Origin: Candidatus Aminicenantota bacterium
GTDB lineage: Bacteria > Acidobacteriota > Aminicenantia > UBA2199
Length of the DNA: 8,807 nucleotides
NCBI GenBank assembly: GCA_030612495.1
Contig: JAUWNT010000091.1
Location: forward strand, 1 to 8,807
Reading direction: 5' to 3'
Shown: piece after piece, positions 1 through 7,109 of the stretch
How positions within the stretch are numbered: the first letter of the stretch is position 1
How the letters are laid out: each line of letters starts with the position of its first letter
Made by a program: the position numbers and the translations under genes
Notes under the pieces: model-generated
Told to the model about the DNA's origin: nothing
Seen by the model: only the letters and a program-made list of their open reading frames with translations
Databases searched by the model: none

Positions 1-414
1 CGCTTTATTCTTGGAGGAATATTTATATATGCAAGTATTGATAAAATAAGTAATCCCAATGCTTTTGCACAGATCGTTTATGATTATAAACTTTTACCTG
101 ATATTTTAATATATTTTGTTGCTTTGATTTTACCATGGATAGAGATGGTGACAGGCCTATTTTTGGTTCTGGGGGTATTTACAAAAACATCTTCAATTAT
201 ATTATCATCACTTCTTCTTGCTTTTATTGTTGCTTTTGTTATTAATGAAATCAGAGGTTTTAATCTTAGTTGTGGATGCTTTTCAACTGAAAAGAAAAGT
301 TTGGGTGATAGTCTTATACTTTTGATTTTAAGGGATATACTAATGCTTATACCTGGATTAGTAATAATTTTCTTTTATAAATCAAATAAATTGTTATATA
401 ATAGAAAGTTATGA
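1..414 (+). CDS. DoxX/MauE-like membrane protein, 5' end cut by window edge
   Basis: The frame is open from base 1 and ends at TGA 412-414, giving 137 visible residues; the true start lies outside the window, probably only a short way upstream. The visible part begins inside a hydrophobic helix followed by a DoxX-like stretch (GGIFIYASIDKISNP, then FAQIVYDYKLLP). Three further membrane segments fall at about residues 36-58, 64-82 and 103-126. Between the last two is a CGC motif (Cys91, Cys93 of the visible part; NLSCGCFS), typical of MauE-type proteins of the DoxX superfamily, which are thought to handle thiol redox reactions at the membrane. The TTG at 124 is an internal codon, not the start, because homology-like sequence continues upstream of it. 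The gene overlaps the permease gene by 4 bases (ATGA), so the two are probably translationally coupled. Its substrate is unknown, and family assignment rests on motif and topology only. Confidence 0.75.
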   Translation, partial: RFILGGIFIYASIDKISNPNAFAQIVYDYKLLPDILIYFVALILPWIEMVTGLFLVLGVFTKTSSIILSSLLLAFIVAFVINEIRGFNLSCGCFSTEKKSLGDSLILLILRDILMLIPGLVIIFFYKSNKLLYNRKL

Positions 415-1475
415 CTGAAGAAAAAAAAGATATACTTTTACCTGAAAAATTTACAATTGAGAATGTCCCTTTTTTACTCAACAAAATAAAAGAATTAAAA
501 AAAGATGTTAACATAGAAATTGATTTTGAAAATGTTGAAAGATTTGACTCTTCAGCTATTGCTTTTTTAAATCATTTAAAGACCAATTATGAAAATATTT
601 CTTTTAAGAATATAACCTCTGAATTTAATAAAATCCTTGGAATGTTCCATACAAATGAAGACATTGAACATGATTTACAAATAATTACTCCGAGAAAAAG
701 ATTTGAACATATAGCAAATAGATTTTTAAAACTTAGAAGCAATTTCAAAAAATATATATTACTCCTTTCAGATGAAATTTATTATACTATACTATATATA
801 TTTAATAGAAAGGGAGTATACCCGGGTGAAATTTCAAATCAAATGTACGATATTGGATTTAAGTCAAGCCCGATTCTCTGCTTAATCTCCTTTTTAGTGG
901 GTGTCACAATATCTATTACAACTCTTGACCAGTTAAATAATTTTGGTGCTGACATTTATATTGCGGATATCGTTGGTTTTGGGATGATTAGAGAATTAAT
1001 TCCTCTTATGACTGGAATTATATTAGCAGGGAAAATCGGTGCATCAATAACCGCAGAAATATCTTCTATGAAAGTTTTAGAAGAAGTAGATGCTATAAAA
1101 ACAATGGGTTTAGTTCCTGAACAATTTTTAATGGTTCCCAGGTTAATAGCAATTACTCTTGCTGTACCATTACTTATAGCTATTGCTGATGTTATTGGAA
1201 TTTTGGGTGGTGTGATTATTGCCAAATTATTTTCAGGAATACAGCCAAGTGCTTTTTTTAGAGAAATGTTAGTTACAGTTGACTTGAAAGATTTCTTTAT
1301 TGGCCTTGGAAAAACAATGGTTTTTGGATGGACTGTAGTTATTACTGCTGGATATAAGGGTTTTTCAGTGGAAAAAGGAGCAGTAGAGATAGGTAATGCA
1401 ACAACAGATTCAGTTGTACTTTCAATTTCATTGATTATTGTACTTGATTGTTTATTTGCCTTACTATTATATTAA
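411..1475 (+). CDS. mlaE: MlaE-family ABC permease with N-terminal STAS domain
   Basis: Inner-membrane permease of an MCE-type lipid transporter, 354 residues. Residues 10 to about 95 form a STAS-like domain with the characteristic FDSSAIAFL turn (Asp46-Ser47-Ser48), the counterpart of the separate MlaB protein of E. coli. The MlaE part starts near residue 110. It shows the family-defining block around 203-240 (LAGKIGASITAEISSM, then EEVDAIKTMG and a PR pair), which corresponds to the cytoplasmic coupling region that contacts the ATPase. The C-terminal GFSVEKGAVEIGNATT segment is followed by a last hydrophobic helix. E. coli MlaE is about 260 residues, so the extra length here is the STAS domain. 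The ATG at 411 overlaps the upstream stop (ATGA). There is no strong Shine-Dalgarno sequence, only GAAAG at 404-408, which fits translational coupling. The substrate is presumably phospholipid or another lipid, and the transport direction cannot be read from the sequence. Confidence 0.95.
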   Translation: MTEEKKDILLPEKFTIENVPFLLNKIKELKKDVNIEIDFENVERFDSSAIAFLNHLKTNYENISFKNITSEFNKILGMFHTNEDIEHDLQIITPRKRFEHIANRFLKLRSNFKKYILLLSDEIYYTILYIFNRKGVYPGEISNQMYDIGFKSSPILCLISFLVGVTISITTLDQLNNFGADIYIADIVGFGMIRELIPLMTGIILAGKIGASITAEISSMKVLEEVDAIKTMGLVPEQFLMVPRLIAITLAVPLLIAIADVIGILGGVIIAKLFSGIQPSAFFREMLVTVDLKDFFIGLGKTMVFGWTVVITAGYKGFSVEKGAVEIGNATTDSVVLSISLIIVLDCLFALLLY

Positions 1476-1476
1476 A

Positions 1477-2211
1477 ATGGAAGAAATTATAAGAACAGAA
1501 GACCTTTGTGCAGGATATGAAGGAAGTGTTGTGCTTAAAGAGTTGAATTTTATAATTAATAAAGGAGAAATTACTGTTATATTAGGCAAAAGTGGATGTG
1601 GAAAATCTACGATCCTTAAAACAATAATTGGGTTAATCCCTCCTATCTCAGGAGATATTTATTTTTATAAAAAAAAGATGGATTATTTATCTGAAAGCTC
1701 TGTTAATAATCTATATAGAAGGATAGGAGTTTTATTTCAAAATAATGCTTTATTAAATTCTTTAAATCTTTATGATAATGTTTCTATTCCTATAAAAATG
1801 CATTACCCGGAATTGCAAAAAGAGATAGAAAAGGAGATGGTTTTTTCCACACTTTCTCAGGTTGGTCTTTTGAAAAGTTATAACAAATTTCCATCACAGC
1901 TTTCTGGAGGAATGAGGAAAAGGGCTGCGCTTGCAAGATCTATGATTTTAGATCCTGATATCATCTTTTGCGATGAGCCAACAACAGGACTTGATCCTAT
2001 AACTGCACATGGATTGGATGAATTAATGTTGAATTTGAAAAATATTTTTGGCATTACTCTTGTTGTTGTTACACATGAATTACGTTCTATAGAAAAAATA
2101 TCTGATAAAGTAATTGTTTTAAAGGATGGGGCTGTACATTTTTCAGGTAAATATGATAAGCTTTTTACGTTAAATGACTCTTTTATAAATAAATTTTTTT
2201 TAAAGGAATAA
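1477..2211 (+). CDS. mlaF: MlaF-type ABC transporter ATPase
   Basis: Cytoplasmic ATPase of the lipid transporter, 244 residues. All nucleotide-binding motifs are intact: Walker A GKSGCGKST at 37-45, Q-loop Gln88, signature LSGGM at 142-146 followed by RKRAALARS, Walker B IIFCDE at 162-167 with catalytic Glu167, D-loop GLD at 171-173 and H-loop His200 (VTHE). The signature LSGGMRKRAALAR, with Met-Arg-Lys-Arg, is typical of MlaF/Mkl-type ATPases that pair with MlaE permeases. The start is set at ATG 1477, one base after the permease stop (TAA-A-ATG). A TTG 13 codons upstream is in frame but would add a stretch overlapping the permease that does not look like ATPase sequence. No clear Shine-Dalgarno sequence precedes 1477, so translation probably depends on ribosomes finishing the permease gene. 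The C-terminal tail beyond the H-loop is short (about 44 residues). Confidence 0.96.
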   Translation: MEEIIRTEDLCAGYEGSVVLKELNFIINKGEITVILGKSGCGKSTILKTIIGLIPPISGDIYFYKKKMDYLSESSVNNLYRRIGVLFQNNALLNSLNLYDNVSIPIKMHYPELQKEIEKEMVFSTLSQVGLLKSYNKFPSQLSGGMRKRAALARSMILDPDIIFCDEPTTGLDPITAHGLDELMLNLKNIFGITLVVVTHELRSIEKISDKVIVLKDGAVHFSGKYDKLFTLNDSFINKFFLKE

Positions 2212-2215
2212 AATA

Positions 2216-3163
2216 ATGGTTACAAAAGAACAAAAAATAAGATTGGGTATTTTCCTATTTCTATCATCAGTATTGTTGATTATTATTCTGATTATATTTC
2301 TTTTACCGAAATTGCAGGAACAGGGTGATAAATACTTTATAAATTTCAAGAATACATCTGTAAATGGTTTGGATGAAGGCTCTGAGATTAAGTATCTGGG
2401 AGTTAAAATCGGTAGAGTTTTTGATATTAGTGTTAATCCTGAAGACTTGAACTCAATTCAGGTTGGAGTAAAAATAAAAAGAGGATTCCATGTAAAGAAA
2501 GACATGATTGCTAAATTATCTTTTATAGGTATTACAGGTTTAAAATACATAGAGCTATATGGAGGAAAAAATGAATCTGAAAACCTGGAACATAAAGGTG
2601 TGATATTAACGGGGAAAGGGCTAGGCATGCAAGCAGAAGAAATAGTGTCTAATATAAATTCAGCTGTAAAAGGCATTAATGAGCTGATAAGTGTTGAGAA
2701 CAAGGATAAGATATCTTCTTTTCTTATTAATATAGAAAAATCATCAAAATTCATTTCAGAAAATATCGAAGAAAATGAAAAAAATATGAGAAAAGCGATA
2801 AAAAATATAGAAAAGACCTCAGAAAATCTAAATAACACTTCTAAATATTTACATGATACAGTTTCAGAGATTCGAATAAACAAAATAGCTCAAAATATAG
2901 AAAAAGCCAGCCATGATATTTCAAAAAGGTTCTCAGATAAAGAATTAGGGAAAATTTTAAAGAAGATTGACTTGTTCATGGATACTGCAAATTCAAGTGT
3001 TAGGAAAGTTCAAATATCATTTGAAACTCTTGAGAGCGAATTAAGTAAAACCCTGATGAATTTGAGAGAATTTGTGGAAAATTTAACAAAATTCTCAAGA
3101 GAGTTAAGAGAGGATCCAACAATTATTATGAGAAAAAAGAAAGAAATCAGGAGAAGAAAATGA
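2216..3163 (+). CDS. mlaD: MCE-domain (MlaD-like) periplasmic protein with long helical C-terminus
   Basis: Substrate-handling component of the MCE transporter, 315 residues, anchored in the inner membrane and facing the periplasm. A short basic N-terminus is followed by one membrane helix at about 10-30. A single MCE domain at about 38-118 contains the recognisable pieces NGLDEGSEIKYLGVKIGRV and GITGLKYIELYGG. From about 135 to 300 the sequence is charged, almost free of proline and rich in Ile/Leu/Phe at helical spacing, so long amphipathic helices are expected. In other MCE proteins such helices assemble into a hydrophobic tunnel. E. coli MlaD is about 180 residues, so this one is much longer and closer to PqiB/Mce-type architecture, though with one MCE domain. 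The end carries a REDPTII segment and then a strongly basic tail (MRKKKEIRRRK). The protein has no cysteine. AAAGGAA at 2202-2208 is a good ribosome binding site for ATG 2216. Confidence 0.93.
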   Translation: MVTKEQKIRLGIFLFLSSVLLIIILIIFLLPKLQEQGDKYFINFKNTSVNGLDEGSEIKYLGVKIGRVFDISVNPEDLNSIQVGVKIKRGFHVKKDMIAKLSFIGITGLKYIELYGGKNESENLEHKGVILTGKGLGMQAEEIVSNINSAVKGINELISVENKDKISSFLINIEKSSKFISENIEENEKNMRKAIKNIEKTSENLNNTSKYLHDTVSEIRINKIAQNIEKASHDISKRFSDKELGKILKKIDLFMDTANSSVRKVQISFETLESELSKTLMNLREFVENLTKFSRELREDPTIIMRKKKEIRRRK

Positions 3164-3768
3164 AAGAGTTTTATAAATTTATAATTTCTTCTATAATTTT
3201 AATATTTTTCATAGGATGTATGTCTTCTCCAATGAAGAAATATTATCAAATTAATTTAGAAGATATAAGTATGCAAAAAAGCCAGAGCTTTGATCTTAAA
3301 AGTATAGATAAAATTTTATTAGTTGATAAAATCGATATGGAAGAGATATATAATGATTACAGGTTAATTTACAGAAAATCTCCATTTCAGTTAAACTACT
3401 ACTCTTATAAATTCTGGATAAAAAAACCTGATAGGGTAATAAAAGATGCTATTGTTCTATATTTATCAAATAAAAAGATCTTCAATAAAGTAATTATAGA
3501 ATTTTTAGAGGGGGAACCTGATTTAATTATGAAAGTTAGAACTAATATTATTGAAGAGTATGATATTGGGGAAAACTGGTTTGCTCACCTTTCAATGAAA
3601 TTTGAAATCACTGATTTTAAATCAGGGAAGCTCATTTTAGCCCATGAATTTGACAGGAAAAAAAGGTTGATAATAAAAAAGGTTGATAATATTCCAATTT
3701 GTTTATCTAAAATTTTAAAGGAAGAATTAGATAAGGTGATAAGCAATCTCTCAAAAAAAATGAAATAA
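3160..3768 (+). CDS. PqiC-like ABC-transport auxiliary lipoprotein
   Basis: Probable outer-membrane or envelope lipoprotein partner of the MCE transporter, 202 residues. The N-terminus is a lipoprotein signal: Lys2, a hydrophobic core at about 4-18, and lipobox FIGC with Cys20 as the lipidated residue, followed by Met21-Ser22 (no Asp at +2). The mature start KKYYQINL matches the YYxL-type opening of the ABC_trans_aux/PqiC family. A later stretch (YKFWIKKPDRVIKDAIVLYL) resembles the family's conserved region with W..P followed by an amphipathic helix. Size is normal for that family (about 180-200). The start is ATG 3160, overlapping the MCE stop by 4 bases, with AGGAG at 3149-3153 six bases upstream. 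As last gene of the operon it probably docks the helical tunnel of the MCE protein at the outer membrane. Sequence identity to known members is likely low, so the family call rests on motif, size and context. Confidence 0.82.
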   Translation: MKEFYKFIISSIILIFFIGCMSSPMKKYYQINLEDISMQKSQSFDLKSIDKILLVDKIDMEEIYNDYRLIYRKSPFQLNYYSYKFWIKKPDRVIKDAIVLYLSNKKIFNKVIIEFLEGEPDLIMKVRTNIIEEYDIGENWFAHLSMKFEITDFKSGKLILAHEFDRKKRLIIKKVDNIPICLSKILKEELDKVISNLSKKMK

Positions 3769-3784
3769 TTTTTCATTTGTAGAG
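3748..3784 (+). terminator. possible hairpin at end of the MCE operon
   Basis: A perfect 8-base inverted repeat, AAATGAAA (3758-3765) and TTTCATTT (3771-3778), encloses a 5-base loop (TAATT) that contains the lipoprotein stop codon. CTCTC (3748-3752) can extend pairing with G-AGAG at 3779-3784 if a run of five A and a single T are bulged out. There is no T-run after the stem, so it is not a classic intrinsic terminator. It may act as a weak terminator or as a 3'-end stabilising structure. The core stem is AT-rich. Confidence 0.3.
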
Positions 3785-3813
3785 TCAAATATATAGCTCT
3801 AAATAGAATGATG

Positions 3814-3822
3814 TGATATACT
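3814..3822 (+). promoter_or_regulatory. extended -10 promoter for the EF-G gene
   Basis: TG-A-TATACT matches an extended -10 element: TATACT (3817-3822) differs from TATAAT at one base and is preceded by TG at the correct spacing. No good -35 box lies 16-18 bases upstream, which is normal for extended -10 promoters. The predicted transcript start is near 3829, leaving a leader of about 25 bases that carries the ribosome binding site AGGAG (3843-3847), seven bases before ATG 3855. This suggests that EF-G can be transcribed independently of the lipid-transport genes. Confidence 0.45.
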
Positions 3823-3854
3823 CTGGCATCTAAAAATATATCAGGAGATTATAA

Positions 3855-5936
3855 ATGGAGCAAAAAACTATTAAAAAAATTCGAAACATTGGGATTGTTG
3901 CTCATATTGATGCTGGCAAAACCACAACAACAGAGAGAATCCTCTTTTTTTCCGGAAAAACTCATAAAATGGGAGAAGTTCATAATGGAGAAGCAGTAAT
4001 GGATTTTATGAAACAGGAACAGGAAAGAGGAATTACAATTTCTTCAGCTGCAATTACTGCAGACTGGAAGGATCATAAGATAAACATTATAGACACTCCG
4101 GGTCATATTGATTTTACTCTGGAGGTAGAGCGTTCTTTAAGAATTTTGGATGGAATGGTTATGATTTTAAGTGCTGCAGATGGAGTTCAGCCTCAGAGCG
4201 AAACTGTATGGCATCAAGCAGATCGTTATAAAGTGCCCAGGATAGCTTTTGTTAATAAAATGGATATGCAGGGCGCAGATTTTTTTCAAACCACAGAGAT
4301 GATGAATGATATGCTTGGAGCAAATTCCGTTGTATTTCAGATACCGATTGGTAAAGAATCAGGTTTTGAAGGGATTATTGACATTGTTAATATGAAAGCT
4401 TTTACATACAGTAATATTGAAGTTAAAGCAATTGATATTCCTGAAGAATATCTTGAGATATCCAAAAAAAAACATGACCTCTTGATTGAAAAACTTTCAG
4501 ATTTTGATGATACTCTTCTTGAAAAATATCTTGATGAGAAAGAAATATCAGTAGAAGATATTAAAAAAGCTGCTCGTTATGCTATTTTACACCTTTTAAT
4601 TACTCCAGTGTTTTGTGGCAGCGCATTTAAAAACAAAGGAGTTCGATTACTACTTGATGCTATTGTTGATTATCTACCATCTCCTTTAGAAAGAGGGGTT
4701 GTGCTTGGCTATGATGTAGACGATCCCAAACAGACAATTTCAAGAAAGCCATCTTATAAAAGACCATTTTCTGCTATTGCTTTCAAAATCATAAATGATC
4801 CATATGTTGGTCAGCAAACCTTTGTTCGTGTTTACTCCGGGGAGTTAAATTCAGGTAGTTATGTTTATAATTCAACCAGGCGAAAAAAAGAAAGAGTATC
4901 ACGTATATTAAAAATCCGTGCTAAAGAAAGAGAAGATGTGTTATCTATAAAAGCTGGAGATATAGGAGCTTTAATTGGAATGAAAACCACTACAACCGGT
5001 GATACTCTTTGTGACGAAAAAAATCAGATTCTATTAGAGAATATTCATTATCCTGAAACTGTGGTTGATATGAAAATTGAGCCAGAAATCATAAAAGAGA
5101 GAGATAAATTAGGTATTGCTTTGAATAAAATGGCATTGGAGGACCCTTCATTTAAAGTCCATTTTGATAATGAAACTGAGGAGACTGTTATTTCTGGAAT
5201 GGGTGAATTACATCTTGATGTTATTGCGGATCGTTTAAAAACAGAGCATAGACTTAATGTTAAAGTAGGGGAGCCATCTGTTGCATTTCGTGAGACAATT
5301 ACGCAAGAAGTTCGTCATGAATACAAATACAAAAAACAAACTGGTGGCCATGGTCAATATGCACATATCGATTTTAGAATTGAACCTAATTCTGGAAAGG
5401 GCATAGAATTTGTTAACAAAATTAAAGGTGGCAATATTCCAAGAGAATATATTCCTGCTATAGAAAAGGGATTCAAACAAACACTTGAAAAAGGACTTAT
5501 CATTGGATTTCCAATGTTAGATGTGAAATTCATATTAATTGATGGAAGCTTTCATCCTGTTGACTCAAGTGAAATGGCTTTCCGCTTATGTACTAAATTA
5601 GCTTTACAAGAAATTATAAAAAAATCAAAACCTGAACTTCTTGAGCCAGTCATGAAAATTGAAATAAATACTCCGGATGAATTCATGGGTGATATAATTG
5701 GAGATATTAACAGAAGGCGTGGAAAAATCAATAATATGAGACGATACAGAAAAGGATCACAAAAACTCGATGGTTTTGTTCCATTAATGGAGATGTTCGG
5801 TTATGCATCGGTTCTTAGAACTCTAAGCAGCGGTCGTTCCAGTTTTTCAATGGAATATTATAAATACTCAGCTCTTCCAAAATCCATTCAGGAAAAGCTC
5901 ATTGAAGAGTCATTAAAAAAGAAAAAACAGACATAG
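3855..5936 (+). CDS. fusA: elongation factor G (translational GTPase), EF-G2-like
   Basis: GTPase acting on the ribosome in translocation and/or, with RRF, in recycling; 693 residues, full family length. GTPase motifs are intact: G1 AHIDAGKT at 16-23, G2 RGITI at 58-62, G3 DTPGH at 80-84 with catalytic His84, G4 NKMD at 134-137 and G5 GSAF at 255-258. Domain II follows, then domains III-V, with the domain IV block TGGHGQYA beginning at 496 and the tip loop FHPVDSSEMAF with His567 conserved. The G-domain wording (DFMKQEQERGITISSAAITADWKD, TVWHQADRYKVPRIAFVNKMD) and the C-terminal VLRTLSSGRSSFSMEYYKY look more like the spirochaete/mitochondrial EF-G2 branch than the housekeeping E. coli type. 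A second EF-G gene elsewhere in the genome is therefore likely; this is inference from motifs remembered, not an alignment. ATG 3855 has a clear AGGAG site. It appears to be a single-gene unit, with no rpsL, rpsG or tuf next to it as in the classical str operon. Confidence 0.97.
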   Translation: MEQKTIKKIRNIGIVAHIDAGKTTTTERILFFSGKTHKMGEVHNGEAVMDFMKQEQERGITISSAAITADWKDHKINIIDTPGHIDFTLEVERSLRILDGMVMILSAADGVQPQSETVWHQADRYKVPRIAFVNKMDMQGADFFQTTEMMNDMLGANSVVFQIPIGKESGFEGIIDIVNMKAFTYSNIEVKAIDIPEEYLEISKKKHDLLIEKLSDFDDTLLEKYLDEKEISVEDIKKAARYAILHLLITPVFCGSAFKNKGVRLLLDAIVDYLPSPLERGVVLGYDVDDPKQTISRKPSYKRPFSAIAFKIINDPYVGQQTFVRVYSGELNSGSYVYNSTRRKKERVSRILKIRAKEREDVLSIKAGDIGALIGMKTTTTGDTLCDEKNQILLENIHYPETVVDMKIEPEIIKERDKLGIALNKMALEDPSFKVHFDNETEETVISGMGELHLDVIADRLKTEHRLNVKVGEPSVAFRETITQEVRHEYKYKKQTGGHGQYAHIDFRIEPNSGKGIEFVNKIKGGNIPREYIPAIEKGFKQTLEKGLIIGFPMLDVKFILIDGSFHPVDSSEMAFRLCTKLALQEIIKKSKPELLEPVMKIEINTPDEFMGDIIGDINRRRGKINNMRRYRKGSQKLDGFVPLMEMFGYASVLRTLSSGRSSFSMEYYKYSALPKSIQEKLIEESLKKKKQT

Positions 5937-5942
5937 GAACAA

Positions 5943-5961
5943 AATATTTGTATTAAATATT
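5943..5961 (-). terminator. weak AT-only hairpin between convergent genes
   Basis: AATATTT (5943-5949), a 5-base loop, and AAATATT (5955-5961) form a 7-base inverted repeat in the 23-base gap between the EF-G and M29 genes, overlapping the M29 stop codon. Read on the minus strand it is followed by TTTTGTT, a poor T-rich tract. All pairs are A-T, so the stem is weak. It may help end the minus-strand transcript, and no better terminator is visible in either direction. Confidence 0.22.
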
Positions 5962-7108
5962 AAAAAATTAAGTACTTGCTGTTTTTTATAATCTCTTCAG
6001 TTTTATTATTTTCATACCTTAATATAAGAGATTTAACCAAAACTCTGGGTTGAATATCCGGAATATAAACACGATCAAGGTGAATAACTTCTTTGGGAGA
6101 AGAAAAATCATCAGGGCCAACATCACCTCCAAAATGGTCACTTCTTCCAAATGCAATATGAAATCCCAGTTTTTCATCAAGCAGGATTTCATGTATAGGC
6201 TTTAATCCAAAATCTCCAAGCACTCCAAACCCAAGTTCTGCCATATTACCATAAGCTGGCTCTCTTTTTAGATGGTCTCTTTCAATTTCAACTGTTTCAC
6301 CCTCACCTTCTACTTTAATAGCTTTGTTTTCATCTATTGTAAATAACACAATATCATCTTTAATTTGAACAGGAAGTGTTCCCTGTGTTTTACTTTTTTC
6401 TTCAAGTTCTCCTTCATATGGTACTATATAAGTTTCACCGCTTGGCAAGTTACCTGCAACACTTTTATCAGGAAATCTACCTGGACTTAAATGAGCTTTT
6501 CTGTATCTGAGATCAAAAAACATTTTGTAATTTATTTGATTGTCTACAATGAAAAAGACTTCAGCACAAGTTGCAGGGTCAAGTTTTTCTTTTAAAATAG
6601 AAACTCTCCTGCTTACTTCATTATAATCAATTCTTAATGCAGGAATCATTTCAGGAGAAAAACCAGGCATTGTAGCAGCACGAAACCCAAATTTTTTAGC
6701 TGCATTTTTTAAGGGTGCAGTAGCTGAATATTCTGTTGGAGCTAAAAATAGTTGAAAATTATTAAAAACATCTTCAAATTTTATCTTTTCTCCTGCTTCA
6801 TTTAAGAATTCAGAAAGCAATGGTAATTTATCCTTTATTATTGTTGCATATAAAGGTAAGTCAGCATTATTTGAACCTACATCTTCATATGCTATTAATT
6901 GGATAGTTTCTAATTTTAATTTATCAGCATTATGTTCCAGTATAGAAAACCATTCCTGTGCAATTTCTCTCCTTTTAGACCACTTTTTATTATCTGATCC
7001 ATATGTTCCGGGAATATCAACAAGAATACCCAGATTTTTATCATTAGGAAAGTGAGGGAAAACCGATTTGATTAAATTTACTAATTCTTCTGAAGATAAT
7101 TTATCCAT
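5960..7108 (-). CDS. M29-family (thermophilic aminopeptidase-type) metallopeptidase homologue
   Basis: Probable cytoplasmic aminopeptidase-like protein of 382 residues, close to the roughly 400-residue M29 family; no signal peptide or membrane helix. The C-terminal half carries the M29 metal-site pattern: Glu225 in NLPSGETYIVPYEGE, Glu291 in NMAELGFG, His317 in GFHIAFG, and His343 with Asp345 in VIHLDRV. The 66-residue gap between the two glutamates equals that of Glu250-Glu316 in the characterised family. The tyrosine usually found seven residues after the first metal His is Asp324 here, so activity is uncertain. The N-terminal half is divergent. The start is ATG at 7106-7108, one base after the upstream stop (TAA-A-ATG), with CAGGGAA (minus strand, 7117-7123) eight bases before it. 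An ATG 14 codons further upstream would overlap the C69 gene by 41 bases and is less likely. It is second in a two-gene operon with the C69 dipeptidase. Confidence 0.8.
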   Translation of the reverse strand: MDKLSSEELVNLIKSVFPHFPNDKNLGILVDIPGTYGSDNKKWSKRREIAQEWFSILEHNADKLKLETIQLIAYEDVGSNNADLPLYATIIKDKLPLLSEFLNEAGEKIKFEDVFNNFQLFLAPTEYSATAPLKNAAKKFGFRAATMPGFSPEMIPALRIDYNEVSRRVSILKEKLDPATCAEVFFIVDNQINYKMFFDLRYRKAHLSPGRFPDKSVAGNLPSGETYIVPYEGELEEKSKTQGTLPVQIKDDIVLFTIDENKAIKVEGEGETVEIERDHLKREPAYGNMAELGFGVLGDFGLKPIHEILLDEKLGFHIAFGRSDHFGGDVGPDDFSSPKEVIHLDRVYIPDIQPRVLVKSLILRYENNKTEEIIKNSKYLIF

Positions 7109-7109
7109 T

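Noticed and set aside
956..1225. Minus-strand open frame opposite the permease gene
   Set aside because: It lies wholly inside a clear MlaE gene, has no ribosome binding site and its composition is that of a reverse-frame shadow.
1438..1476. Earlier TTG start for the ATPase gene
   Set aside because: It would add 13 hydrophobic, Tyr-rich residues overlapping the permease end; ATPases of this family begin close to the MEEIIRTEDL position.
2458..2883. Minus-strand open frame opposite the MCE gene, rich in Phe/Ser/Ile
   Set aside because: The Phe/Ser/Ile richness is the mirror of Lys/Asn/Glu-rich coding in AT-rich DNA; no independent support.
3585..3788. Minus-strand open frame opposite the lipoprotein gene and the following gap
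   Set aside because: Mostly antisense to the lipoprotein; no family features and no promoter that would fit.
3777..3805. Alternative promoter TTGTAG-17-TAAATA before EF-G
   Set aside because: Both boxes are poor matches, and the extended -10 element at 3814-3822 is a better candidate at a better distance.
5235..5480. Minus-strand open frame inside EF-G
   Set aside because: Fully covered by a well-conserved EF-G domain IV region; no start signal.
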